From NCBI GenBank assembly GCA_036499545.1, contig DASYDR010000321.1, forward strand, positions 1 through 24,562: a DNA stretch of 24,562 bases, read 5' to 3'. Each line of letters opens with the position of its first letter. Within the stretch, counting starts at the first letter, position 1. The stretch is from Plastoroseomonas sp036499545. GTDB lineage: Bacteria; Pseudomonadota; Alphaproteobacteria; Acetobacterales; Acetobacteraceae. Under the pieces are notes generated by a model, which worked only from the letters and a program-made list of their open reading frames with translations, was not told the DNA's origin and ran no database searches. Position numbers and translations under genes: made by a program. Below, one piece after another: positions 1-8,785 of the stretch.

Positions 1-1
1 C

Positions 2-1597
2 GTCATCGCGCCCGATGTCGGCGGCGCCTTCGGCCTGAAGGAATCCCCCTTCCCGGAATATGGGCTGGCGCTGATCGCCGCGCGCCGGATCGGGCGCGAC
101 GTGCTCTGGGTGGGCGAGCGCAGCGAGAGCTTCATCGCCGACCATCACGCACGCGACATGCATTCGACCGTCACCCTGGCGCTGGACGAGGACGGCATCT
201 TCCAGGCGCTGCATATCGAGACCCTGGCCAATCTCGGCGCCTACCTCTCCTGGAACGGCGTGCATGTGCCGACCAACAATCTGGGCGGGCTGTCCGGCGT
301 CTACCGTTGCAAACGCATCCATGCCCGCATCCGTGGCGTCTTCACCCATACGCCGCCGACCTCACCCTATCGCGGTGCCGGCCGGCCGGAAGCGACCTAT
401 GCCATCGAACGCGCCATCGACCTGGCGGCGCTGCGGCTCGGCATCGACCGGGTGGAACTGCGCCGGCGCAACCTGATCGCGCCGGCGCAGATGCCCTGGG
501 CCACCGGCTTCGTCTTCACCTACGATTCCGGCGAATTCGAACGCAACATGGATGACGCGCTCGCGCTGTCGGACTGGCGCGGCGTCGAAGCGCGGCGTGC
601 GGCCGCGAAGGCGCGCGGCCGGCTGCTCGGCATCGGTGTCGCGAATGCCATCGAGATCGCCAATGGCCCGGTCACCGGGCCCTTCACCGAAAGCGCCGAT
701 GTCAGCTTCGACGCCACCGGCGCGGCGACGGTGACGCTCGGCGTGCATTCGCAGGGGCAGGGTCATCTGATCACCTTCGCGCAGATCGCCGCGGATCTGC
801 TCGGCCTGATGCCGGAGGATATCCGGGTGCGCTTCGGCGATACCGAACAGATCGAGCACGGCACCGGCACCTTCGGCTCCCGCTCCGTCGTCGCCGGCGG
901 CGCCGCGCTGGCGCGGGCGGCGGAAGGCATCGTCGCGCGCGGCCGGCGTATCGCGGCCGCGCAGTTCGAATGCGCCGAAAGCGATGTCGGCTTCGACGCC
1001 GCCGGCTTCCAGGTGCTCGGCACCGATCGCCGGCTGTCGATGCGGGAGGTGGCGCGCCTGGCCTTCCGCCTGCCGCCGGGTCGCATCGACGGCCTCGGCC
1101 TGTCGGAAAAAGCGATCGTCGCGCCGAATGGCCCGAGCTTCCCGAACGGCTGCCATGTCTGCGAAGTGGAGATCGACCCCGAGACCGGCACCTGGGACAT
1201 CACCCGCTATACGGTGGTCGATGATGTCGGCCGGGTGATCAACCCGAAGCTGGTGAAGGGCCAGATCCATGGCGGCGTCGCGCAGGGCGTCGGCCAGATC
1301 CTGGGCGAGGCGATCCGCTACGACGCGGCGGGGCAATGCCTCAGCGGCTCCTTCATGGATTACCAGATGCCGCGGGCATCCGATCTTCCCTCCATCGCCT
1401 GCAAGAGCAACGAGGTCCCGACCGCCATGAATCCCCTGGGGGCGAAAGGCGCCGGCGAGGCCGGCACGGTCGGCGCGCTGGTCGTCGTCATCAATGCGCT
1501 GGCCGATGCCCTGGCGCCGCTCGGCATCGACCATGTCGACATGCCGGCGACGCCGGAGCGCCTGTGGCGCGCCATCCGCGGGGTGTGTGCCGCATGA
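2..1597 (+). CDS. Xanthine dehydrogenase/aldehyde oxidase family, molybdopterin-binding large subunit (5' truncated)
   Basis: The open frame runs in from the left edge, so only the C-terminal 531 residues of a normally ~750-800 residue protein are visible. It starts within the GGAFGLK motif typical of the molybdenum cofactor-binding subunit. The substrate-pocket loop reads SPYRGAGRPE (fragment residues ~121-130), the form seen in aldehyde-oxidase-like or 'form II CoxL' proteins and not the AYxCSFR loop of true CO dehydrogenase. The catalytic Glu of the GAGEAG motif is present (fragment residue ~486). The family hydroxylates aldehydes, purines or N-heterocycles using water, passing electrons to FeS and FAD subunits. 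Those partner genes are not in the window and may lie upstream. The stop overlaps the SDR start in ATGA, so the two are probably co-translated. The substrate cannot be told. Confidence 0.93.
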   Translation, partial: VIAPDVGGAFGLKESPFPEYGLALIAARRIGRDVLWVGERSESFIADHHARDMHSTVTLALDEDGIFQALHIETLANLGAYLSWNGVHVPTNNLGGLSGVYRCKRIHARIRGVFTHTPPTSPYRGAGRPEATYAIERAIDLAALRLGIDRVELRRRNLIAPAQMPWATGFVFTYDSGEFERNMDDALALSDWRGVEARRAAAKARGRLLGIGVANAIEIANGPVTGPFTESADVSFDATGAATVTLGVHSQGQGHLITFAQIAADLLGLMPEDIRVRFGDTEQIEHGTGTFGSRSVVAGGAALARAAEGIVARGRRIAAAQFECAESDVGFDAAGFQVLGTDRRLSMREVARLAFRLPPGRIDGLGLSEKAIVAPNGPSFPNGCHVCEVEIDPETGTWDITRYTVVDDVGRVINPKLVKGQIHGGVAQGVGQILGEAIRYDAAGQCLSGSFMDYQMPRASDLPSIACKSNEVPTAMNPLGAKGAGEAGTVGALVVVINALADALAPLGIDHVDMPATPERLWRAIRGVCAA

Positions 1598-2352
1598 GCG
1601 CGCCCAGCCCACGCCGCGTCGCCCTGGTCACCGGCGCCACCGAAGGCCTCGGCCAGGCCATCGCCTTCGACCTGGCCCGGCACGGCTACGACGTCGCGGC
1701 GACCGAATTGTCGCCAGCACCGCTGGCCGCCACCATTGCCGGCATCGAAGGCGCGGGTGGGCGCGGCCTGGCGGTGGCACTCGACCTGCGCGACCAGGGC
1801 TCGATCGAAGCGGCGCTGGATGCGACGGCCGCGTCGCTCGGCCCGATCGACCTGCTGGTGAACAACGCCGCCTTCACCCTGAACCGCCCGGCGGCCGACT
1901 TCGCCTGGGACGAGTGGGACGCGGTGATGAACGTGAACCTGAAGGGCACCTATTTCCTCACCACCGGCTATGCGCGGCGGTGCTTCGCGGCCGGCCGCCA
2001 GGGATCGGTCGTGATGATGGCCTCCACGCATGGGCTAACCGGCCTCTCCGGGCGGTCGGTCTATGGCATCGCCAAGGGCGGCATCGTGCAGATGACGCGC
2101 ATGCTGGCGATCGAATGGGCGGAACGGGGGCTGCGCGTGAATGCCGTGGCGCCCAGCACCATCATCACCCCCTCCCGCGCCGTCATGCTGGCCGATCCGG
2201 CGCGGCGCGACGGCATGCTGGCCCGCATCCCGCAGCGGCGCTTCCCGCTGCCGGAGGAGGTGGCGGCGGCCGTCCGCTACCTGGGCGGCGCGGAAGCGGC
2301 CTCGGTGACCGGCCAGATCCTGGCGGTGGATGGCGGCCTGACCGCGGCTTGA
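1594..2352 (+). CDS. SDR family NAD(P)-dependent oxidoreductase
   Basis: A 252-residue classical short-chain dehydrogenase/reductase. Visible motifs are the N-terminal dinucleotide-binding TGATEGLG, the NNAA strand motif, the catalytic Ser in MMASTHG, the catalytic YGIAK (Tyr/Lys) and the C-terminal AVDGG. Length is typical for the family. The ATG lies inside the ATGA overlap with the molybdenum hydroxylase gene, which fixes the start and implies translational coupling. It probably oxidises an alcohol or reduces a ketone in the same pathway as the upstream hydroxylase, in the cytoplasm. The acidic-looking end of the second strand (TELSP) favours NAD(H) over NADP(H), a weak inference. The substrate is unknown. 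Confidence 0.93.
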   Translation: MSAPSPRRVALVTGATEGLGQAIAFDLARHGYDVAATELSPAPLAATIAGIEGAGGRGLAVALDLRDQGSIEAALDATAASLGPIDLLVNNAAFTLNRPAADFAWDEWDAVMNVNLKGTYFLTTGYARRCFAAGRQGSVVMMASTHGLTGLSGRSVYGIAKGGIVQMTRMLAIEWAERGLRVNAVAPSTIITPSRAVMLADPARRDGMLARIPQRRFPLPEEVAAAVRYLGGAEAASVTGQILAVDGGLTAA

Positions 2353-2409
2353 GTGGCCTGGACCGCAGCCTTCTCTGTAGAACAGGGCAGCGCGGGAAAG
2401 GGTTCGGGC

Positions 2410-4260
2410 ATGGCGGCGGAATCGGCGGGGTTGGGCCTGGGGCAGGCGGTGGCGCTGCTGGCCGCGGGGGTGGTCGCGGTCCCGTTGTTCCGCAAAGCCG
2501 GTCTCGGCTCGGTGCTTGGCTATCTCGCCGCTGGCCTCGCGATCGGCCCTTTCGGTATCGGCGTGGTGCAGGACCCGGTCGCGATCCTGCATGTGGCCGA
2601 ACTCGGCGTCGTGCTGTTCCTCTTCCTGATCGGGCTGGAGATGCGGCCGTCGCGCCTCTGGTCGCTGCGGGGCGATATCTTCGGCCTCGGCGTCGCCCAG
2701 GTGCTGACCTGCGGCGCGCTGCTGTCGGGCGCGGCGATGCTGGGCGGCCTGCCGCCGGTCGCGGCGGTGATCGGCGCCATGGGCTTCGTGCTGTCCTCCA
2801 CCGCCGTCATCATGCAGATGCTGGAAGAACGGGGCGAAGCCGCGACGCCCGCCGGCCAGCGCGCGGTCGCGGTGCTGCTGCTGGAAGACCTGGCGATCGT
2901 GCCGCTGCTGGCGCTGGTCGCCATCCTGGCCTCGCTCACCGGCAATGCCGCCGCCGCGACGCGCCCGGCCTGGCAGAGCATCGGCATCGCCATCGCCTCG
3001 ATCGCCGTGCTGGTCGCGGCCGGGCGCTGGCTGCTGAACCCGCTGTTCCGCATCCTGGCGCAATCGGGCGCGCGGGAGGTGATGACGGCGGCCGCGCTGC
3101 TGGTGGTGCTCGGCGCCGCGCTCTTCATGCAATGGGGCGGGCTGTCGATGGCGATGGGCGCCTTCCTGGCCGGCGTGCTGCTCTCGGAATCGACCTTCCG
3201 CCATCAGCTCGAAGCCGATGTGGAGCCGTTTCGCGGCATCCTGCTCGGCCTGTTCTTCCTCAGCGTCGGCATGTCGCTCGACCTCGCGGTCGTCGCGGCG
3301 GAATGGCGGCTGGTGGCGGCCGGCGTCATCACCTTCATGCTGGTCAAAGCGACCGGCATCTACGGCATCGCCCGGCTCTTCGGCGCCCGGCATCCGGAGG
3401 CATGGAAGCGCGCGGCGCTGTTCGCCCAGGGCGGCGAATTCGCCTTCGTGCTCTATACGGCGGGGCTCTCGGCCGGGCTCTTCGATGCCCGCACCGGCGC
3501 CGCGCTCTCCGCTGTCGTCATCCTCTCGATGGCGCTGACGCCGCTGCTGGTGATGGCGGCCGACCGGCTGCTGCCGGCGCCGCCGCCCGATTCGCTGGAT
3601 GGGGTGGAAGCGCCGGTGAACCTGGCCGGCCGGCTGCTGATCATCGGCTTTGGGCGCTTCGCCCAGCTGGTGAGCCAGCCTTTGCTGCTGCGCGGCTGCG
3701 ACGTCTCGCTGATCGAGACCGACGTGGAGATGATCCAGGCGGCCGGGCAATTCGGCTTCAAGGTCTATTATGGCGACGGCACCCGGCTCGACGTGCTGCG
3801 CGCCTCCGGCGCCGAGACGGCCGAGGCGATCCTGGTCTGCGTCGACAAGCCGGAGACGGCGGATCGCATCGTGGCGCTCTGCAAGGCGGAATTTCCGCTG
3901 GCCAAGCTCTTCGTCCGCGCCTTCGACCGCGGCCATGCGATGCGCCTGCTGCAGGTGGGCGTCGACTATCAGATCCGCGAAACCCTGGAATCGGCGCTGG
4001 TCTACAGCCGGGCGGTGCTGGTCGGCCTGGGCGTGGAGGAGACCGAAGCGGATGAGCTGGTGGCCGAAGTCCGCCGCCGCGACGCGCAACGGCTGGACCT
4101 GCAGGTCGTCGGCGGCATCCGGGCCGGCCTGGCGCTGGTCCGCGGCAATATGGAAACGCCGCAGCCGGCCCCGCTGGCGACGCCGAGCCGGGAGGCCCGC
4201 CCGCTGAGCGCCGAAACCGCCGATCTGCTGGATCGTGCCGCGGCGCGAGAAGGCGCTTGA
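2410..4260 (+). CDS. Kef-type potassium/proton antiporter (CPA2 family with RCK domain)
   Basis: A 616-residue inner-membrane protein. Residues ~5-390 form a run of hydrophobic helices of the CPA2 monovalent cation:proton antiporter fold, with the family stretches LFLFLIGLEMRP and AQGGEFAFVL. Residues ~408-540 are a cytoplasmic RCK/TrkA-N domain whose nucleotide loop is GFGRFA (413-418), with Ala where the third Gly of GxGxxG would be, followed by the acidic strand end IETD. KefB/KefC normally protect against electrophiles by glutathione-gated K+ efflux. No KefF/KefG ancillary gene is nearby, so glutathione gating is unproven. ATG 2410 was chosen because GGGAAAGGG lies upstream; a GTG at 2353, directly after the SDR stop, is possible and would add 19 residues. 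Confidence 0.92.
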   Translation: MAAESAGLGLGQAVALLAAGVVAVPLFRKAGLGSVLGYLAAGLAIGPFGIGVVQDPVAILHVAELGVVLFLFLIGLEMRPSRLWSLRGDIFGLGVAQVLTCGALLSGAAMLGGLPPVAAVIGAMGFVLSSTAVIMQMLEERGEAATPAGQRAVAVLLLEDLAIVPLLALVAILASLTGNAAAATRPAWQSIGIAIASIAVLVAAGRWLLNPLFRILAQSGAREVMTAAALLVVLGAALFMQWGGLSMAMGAFLAGVLLSESTFRHQLEADVEPFRGILLGLFFLSVGMSLDLAVVAAEWRLVAAGVITFMLVKATGIYGIARLFGARHPEAWKRAALFAQGGEFAFVLYTAGLSAGLFDARTGAALSAVVILSMALTPLLVMAADRLLPAPPPDSLDGVEAPVNLAGRLLIIGFGRFAQLVSQPLLLRGCDVSLIETDVEMIQAAGQFGFKVYYGDGTRLDVLRASGAETAEAILVCVDKPETADRIVALCKAEFPLAKLFVRAFDRGHAMRLLQVGVDYQIRETLESALVYSRAVLVGLGVEETEADELVAEVRRRDAQRLDLQVVGGIRAGLALVRGNMETPQPAPLATPSREARPLSAETADLLDRAAAREGA

Positions 4261-4318
4261 CGCGGCCCATGGCGGACACGGATCTTCGTCCGAACGTGAA
4301 ACGGGGCCGGAGCCGATC

Positions 4319-4807
4319 ATGTTCACCGATGCCTTCACCTCCTTTCATACGGCACTCAGCCTGATCGCCATCGTGGCCGGCTTTCCCGTCCTTGCCGGTC
4401 TGGTCGGCGGGCGGCTGCGCAGCCTGCCGACCGGGGTGTTCCTGGTGACCGCCATCCTGACCAGCGTCACTGGCTACGGCTTTCCGTTCAACGGCGTGCT
4501 GCCGTCCCATATCGTCGGCGCGGTCGCGCTGGTGGTGCTGGCGCTGGTGCTGGCCGCGCGCTACGGCTTTCGCCTCGCCGGGGCCTGGCGCGGTGTCTAT
4601 GCCGTCGGCATGGTCATCAGCCACTACCTGCTGATCTTCGTGCTGATCGCGCAGCTCTTCATGAAGGTGCCGGCGCTGCACGCTCTGGCCCCCACCGGCG
4701 GGGAGCCGCCCTTCGCCATCACGCAGGGGATCGCGCTGCTGCTTTTCATCATCACCGGCGTGCTGGCCGCGCGCCGCTTCCGCCCGGCGCTGTCCGTGGC
4801 GGCCTGA
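4319..4807 (+). CDS. Small multi-pass membrane protein, unknown function
   Basis: A 162-residue protein that is nearly all hydrophobic, with about five predicted membrane segments (roughly residues 8-32, 38-56, 62-82, 90-115 and 133-151) and a short Arg-rich C-terminus. It resembles a widespread group of uncharacterised proteobacterial integral membrane proteins with a conserved GFPF...LPSHI stretch and a second conserved VPALHALAPT...EPPF stretch, both visible here. I recognise no enzyme motif. The ATG follows GGGGCCGGAG. An earlier in-frame start at 4235 would overlap the antiporter gene and lacks a hydrophobic lead, so it is less likely. It lies 58 nt after the antiporter gene and may share its transcript. 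Confidence 0.8.
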   Translation: MFTDAFTSFHTALSLIAIVAGFPVLAGLVGGRLRSLPTGVFLVTAILTSVTGYGFPFNGVLPSHIVGAVALVVLALVLAARYGFRLAGAWRGVYAVGMVISHYLLIFVLIAQLFMKVPALHALAPTGGEPPFAITQGIALLLFIITGVLAARRFRPALSVAA

Positions 4808-4950
4808 GGCATCGCCGCGCGGCAGGAGGGGCGGCACGAGCCCACCATCTTGTCACTGCGCGGCGGTGGACGGCACACTCCCCGGATGCGGGTCGCGACC
4901 TGGCCGTGCCGGCGCAGGCCGCGAATGATCGCGCCGGGAGGGGAAATGCC

Positions 4951-6540
4951 ATGCTGCGACGCGACGTCCTGAAAGCTTCGGCGGCGGCGGGGGCCACCAT
5001 GCTGGCCGCGCCGCGCCTGGCGGCGGCACAGGGGCAGCGGGTGCTGCGTTTCGCCCCGCAGGCGGATCTCGCGATCCTCGACCCGATCACCACGACCGGT
5101 TTCGTCACCCGCAACCATGCCTTCCTGGTGTTCGACACCCTCTATGGCTGGGACGACCAGTACCGGGCGCAGCCGCAGATGGTGGCCGGCCATACGGTCG
5201 AGGATGACGGCCGCACCTGGACGATGACGCTGCGCGAAGGGCTGCGCTTCCACGATGGGGAGCCGGTGCGGGCGCGCGACGCCGTCGCCAGCCTCAAGCG
5301 CTGGGGCCTCAGGGACCAGTTCGGGCTGGCCCTGATGGCGGCGGTGGACGAGGTGACCGCGACGTCCGACCGCGTCCTGCGCTGGCGCCTGAAGCGGCCC
5401 TTCCCGCTGCTGCCCGACGCGCTCGCGAAGGTGGGTGCCAATGTCGCCTTCATCATGCCGGAGCGGCTGGCGAATGCCGATGCCGCGCAGCCGATCAGCG
5501 ACATGGTCGGCAGCGGCCCCTATCGCTTCGTCGCCAATGAGCGGGTGCCGGGCTCGCGCAACGTCTATGCCCGCTTCGATGGCTATGTGCCGCGCCCGGA
5601 GGGCACGACGAGCCTGCTCGCCGGTCCGAAGCACGTGCATTTCGACCGCGTCGAATGGCTGACCATCCCCGATGCCAGCACCGCCGCGGCGGCGCTGCAG
5701 CGGGGCGAGATCGACTGGTGGGAACAGCCGACCGTCGATCTGCTGCCGATCCTGCGGCGGGCCCGAGGGCTGAAGATCGAAACCCTCGATCCGACCGGCG
5801 CCATCGGCATCCTGCGCTTCAACCACCTGCAGCCGCCCTTCGACAATGTCGGCATCCGCCGCGCGGTGCTGGGCGCGATATCCCAGGCCGATGTGATGAC
5901 CGCGGTGGCGGGCACCGATCGCGCCCTGTGGCAGGACGGCATCGGCTTCTTCGCGCCGGGATCGGTCATGGCCAGCGACGAGGGCATGCAGGCCCTCACG
6001 GCGCCGCGTGACCTCGCCGCGTCCCGGCGGGCGCTGGAGCAGGCGGGCTACAAGGGCGAGAAGGTGCTGCTGATGGCGCCGACCGATTTCCCCGCGATCA
6101 ATGCGATGAGCGAGGTGGTGGGCGACGTGTTCCGCCGGCTCGGCATGAATCTCGACTACGCGGCGATGGACTGGGGCAGCTCCCTGACCCGGCAGGCCAA
6201 TCGCGAGCCGGTCGAGCGCGGCGGCTACAGCGCCTTCTGCACCTATACGGCGGGCGTCAACCAGTTCAACCCGGCCGCGCACAACTTCATCCGCGGCAGC
6301 GGCCTGACCGCGACCTTCGGCTGGTCCACCAGCGCGCGGCTGGAGGAACTGCGCAATGAATGGCTGCAATCCGCGGATGACGACACGCGCCGGCGGATCG
6401 GGCGCGACATGCAGCGCCAGGCCTTCGCGGACGTGCCCTATGTGCCGCTCGGGCAATTCTATCAGCCGACCGCCTATCGCGGGGATCTGTCCGACATGCT
6501 GAAGGGCCTGGCGCTGTTCTGGAATGTCCGGCGGGGCTGA
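4951..6540 (+). CDS. ABC transporter substrate-binding protein, peptide/nickel type (SBP_bac_5)
   Basis: A 529-residue periplasmic binding protein of the DppA/OppA/NikA type, the usual size. The N-terminus has a twin-arginine-like signal (RRDVLK, hydrophobic stretch, then AAAQ cleavage region near residue 25). Family features are the early W..TLREGLRFHDG...AVASLKRWG region and VGSGPYRF about a third of the way in. ATG 4951 is preceded by GGGAGGGGA at 4936-4944, a strong ribosome site. No permease or ATPase genes of this transporter class are in the window, so either they lie elsewhere or this receptor shares another transporter. Only 4 nt separate it from the dimethylformamidase-like gene, suggesting that the ligand is an amide or peptide-like substrate of that enzyme (inference). 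Confidence 0.93.
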   Translation: MLRRDVLKASAAAGATMLAAPRLAAAQGQRVLRFAPQADLAILDPITTTGFVTRNHAFLVFDTLYGWDDQYRAQPQMVAGHTVEDDGRTWTMTLREGLRFHDGEPVRARDAVASLKRWGLRDQFGLALMAAVDEVTATSDRVLRWRLKRPFPLLPDALAKVGANVAFIMPERLANADAAQPISDMVGSGPYRFVANERVPGSRNVYARFDGYVPRPEGTTSLLAGPKHVHFDRVEWLTIPDASTAAAALQRGEIDWWEQPTVDLLPILRRARGLKIETLDPTGAIGILRFNHLQPPFDNVGIRRAVLGAISQADVMTAVAGTDRALWQDGIGFFAPGSVMASDEGMQALTAPRDLAASRRALEQAGYKGEKVLLMAPTDFPAINAMSEVVGDVFRRLGMNLDYAAMDWGSSLTRQANREPVERGGYSAFCTYTAGVNQFNPAAHNFIRGSGLTATFGWSTSARLEELRNEWLQSADDDTRRRIGRDMQRQAFADVPYVPLGQFYQPTAYRGDLSDMLKGLALFWNVRRG

Positions 6541-6544
6541 GGGA

Positions 6545-8785
6545 ATGCTGCCCGTCACCGGCTATGCCGAAGGCTGGAGCGTCCGCCAGGGCGAGAGCAT
6601 CCGCTTCATGATCGGGGTCCAGGGCGGCGGGCGCTATCGCGCCCGTGTCGCCCGCATCCTGTGCGGCGATCCGAACCCCGCCGGGCCGGGCTATCGCGAG
6701 GTGCCGATGCCCTGCGGCATCGAAGGCGAGCATGCCGGGATGGAGCAGCCGATCCGGCTCGGCTCCTGCGTCGCCGTGCCGGCGCTCGATCTCGGGGCCG
6801 GCGCCGCCCCGATCGCGCTGCTGGCGACGATCTGGCCGACCCGCCCGGATGCCGGGGACCAGGCGGTGCTGAGCTGGAGCGGCGGCGGCGTGACACTGAC
6901 CCTGGGCTGCGGCCCGGAGGGCGCCACCTGCCGGCTCGAAACCGCCGGTACCGTGGTGTCGCTCACGGCGGCGGCGGCGCTGACCGGGCACGCCTGGCAC
7001 GACATCGCCTGCCGCATCGACCCGGCGCGCGGTGTGCTGGAACTGGCGCAGGCACCGCGGCGGCCGCGCCTCGACCGCGTGGAGCAGGCGGAACGCACCG
7101 CCGTCCTTCCCGCCGGCGGCATGCCGTCCGGGCCTGGTGCCGCCGCGATCGCGGCCAGATGCCATGGCGGCCGGATGGACCGGCATTTCGACGGCAAGAT
7201 CGCGCGCCCGCGCATCCTGCGCAGCCCGGACGCGCTCGCGTCGCTGCTCCGCCTGCAGGCCGCCGGCACCTCGGCGGCGGCGGCAGAGACCGTCGCTGAT
7301 TGGGATTTCAGCATCGGCATTCCGACCGATGCCGTGGCCGATACCGGGCCGGGGCGCTGGCACGGGCGCTGCGTGAACCTGCCGATGCGCGCCATGACCG
7401 GCCCGAACTGGACCGGCGCCGCCCATCGCTGGACCGAGGCGCCACGCGACTACGATGCGATCCACTTCCACAGCGATGATATCGGCGATGCGGACTGGGC
7501 GCCCTCGCTCACGCTCGCGGTGCCGCGGGACTGGCCGAGCGGCGTCTACGCGCTGCACCTGGAGACGGATGCGGGCCGCGACAACATTGTCTTCTACGTG
7601 CGCGCGCGGCTGCCCGGGCGCCAGGCGCGCGTCGCCTTCCTGGCGCCGACCTTCAGCTACACCATCTATGGCCAGTTCGTGCGGCCGGGCCGGCAGCAGG
7701 AGATCGCGGCCAGGGCCGCGGCCTGGGGCGCGCTGCCGCAGGCGCCGGACGGGCATCCGGAGTATGGGCTGTCGCCCTATAACCTCCATGCCGATGGCAG
7801 CGGCGTCGCCATGGCCAGCATGCGCCGGCCGATGATCGACAAGCGCGTCGGCCAGTTCCATCTGATGGACCCGGACCCCGCGGGCTCCGGCACCTACTGG
7901 ATCGCCGCCGACAGCTACGTCACCGACCTGCTGGACCGAAGCGGCATCGGCTTCGAGGTGATCACCGACCACGACCTGCATGCCGAAGGCGCGGCGCTGC
8001 TGTCGCATTACGACGTCGTGCTGACCGGGCAGCATCCCGAATACCACAGCGTCGAGACGCTGGACGCGATCGCCACCTATCTCGAAACCGGCGGGCGCTT
8101 CGTCTATCTCGGCGGCAACGGCTTCTACTGGCGCGTGGCGCCGCCTGCCGACGGCCCCTGGGCGCTGGAGATCCGCCGCGCCGAAGGCGGCATCCGGCTG
8201 TGGGAGGCCGCGCCGGGCGAGGGCTACCACGCCTTCGACGGCGGCTATGGCGGGTTGTGGCGGCGGCTCGGCCGGCCGCCGCAGGCCCTCGTCGGCGTCG
8301 GCTTCAGCAGCCAGGGCGTCTACAAGGGTTTCCCCTATACCTTCGCGGACGCCATCCTGGACCCGCGCGTCGCCTTCCTGCGCCAGGGGCTGGATGACAT
8401 CGCGGTGCCCGGCGGGATCTTCGGCGAGCGCGGCCTGATGGGCGGCGGCGCGGCCGGGCACGAGCTGGACCGGGCCGATGTGGCGCTCGGCACGCCGCGC
8501 CATGCCCTCGTCATCGCCAGCGCCGTGGTGACGGACCCGAGCTACCAGCCGGTGAACGAGGAACGGCGCGACCACACCTGGCCGGGCAGGCGGGAGGACC
8601 TCATCCGCTCCGACCTGACCTTCTTCGAGACGCCGAATGGCGGCGCGGTCTTCTCGGTGGGCTCGATGAACTTCATCGGCGCCCTGCCGGTCGATGGCTA
8701 TGCCAATCCGGTCGCGCGGCTGGTCGAGAACCTGGTGCGGCGCTTCGCCGACCCGACACCCTTTCCGCCGCCGCTCAGGCCCTGA
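6545..8785 (+). CDS. N,N-dimethylformamidase beta-subunit family protein
   Basis: A 746-residue protein matching the large subunit of N,N-dimethylformamidase from start to end: N-terminal TGYAEGWSVRQGE and CGDPNPAGPGYRE, a LamG-like region (~residues 60-260), then a C-terminal half beginning at ARVAFLAPTFSYTIYG. The characterised Paracoccus enzyme hydrolyses dimethylformamide to dimethylamine and formate at a mononuclear iron held by two Tyr and one Glu. By spacing, the best candidates here are Tyr372 (or 375), Tyr412 (or 407) and Glu499 of HPEY; this mapping is my inference. The small-subunit gene usually found next to it is absent. ATG 6545 gives the family's typical N-terminus; ATG 6524 is possible and would overlap the upstream gene. 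The 3' end overlaps a convergent gene by 11 nt. Confidence 0.88.
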   Translation: MLPVTGYAEGWSVRQGESIRFMIGVQGGGRYRARVARILCGDPNPAGPGYREVPMPCGIEGEHAGMEQPIRLGSCVAVPALDLGAGAAPIALLATIWPTRPDAGDQAVLSWSGGGVTLTLGCGPEGATCRLETAGTVVSLTAAAALTGHAWHDIACRIDPARGVLELAQAPRRPRLDRVEQAERTAVLPAGGMPSGPGAAAIAARCHGGRMDRHFDGKIARPRILRSPDALASLLRLQAAGTSAAAAETVADWDFSIGIPTDAVADTGPGRWHGRCVNLPMRAMTGPNWTGAAHRWTEAPRDYDAIHFHSDDIGDADWAPSLTLAVPRDWPSGVYALHLETDAGRDNIVFYVRARLPGRQARVAFLAPTFSYTIYGQFVRPGRQQEIAARAAAWGALPQAPDGHPEYGLSPYNLHADGSGVAMASMRRPMIDKRVGQFHLMDPDPAGSGTYWIAADSYVTDLLDRSGIGFEVITDHDLHAEGAALLSHYDVVLTGQHPEYHSVETLDAIATYLETGGRFVYLGGNGFYWRVAPPADGPWALEIRRAEGGIRLWEAAPGEGYHAFDGGYGGLWRRLGRPPQALVGVGFSSQGVYKGFPYTFADAILDPRVAFLRQGLDDIAVPGGIFGERGLMGGGAAGHELDRADVALGTPRHALVIASAVVTDPSYQPVNEERRDHTWPGRREDLIRSDLTFFETPNGGAVFSVGSMNFIGALPVDGYANPVARLVENLVRRFADPTPFPPPLRP

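Noticed and set aside
1494..4055. An 853-residue plus-strand frame across the SDR and antiporter region
   Set aside because: It is Arg/Gly/Ala-rich, out of frame with two clear genes, and has no recognisable motif.
2035..4338. A 767-residue open frame on the minus strand opposite the SDR and antiporter genes
   Set aside because: Its translation is low-complexity (Arg, His, Gln, Asp-rich) with no domain, and the opposite strand encodes well-recognised proteins. It is a by-product of high GC3 coding.
4850..4855. TTGTCA as a -35 box for the peptide-binding-protein gene
   Set aside because: No acceptable -10 hexamer lies 16-18 nt downstream; a single hexamer in this sequence is not evidence.
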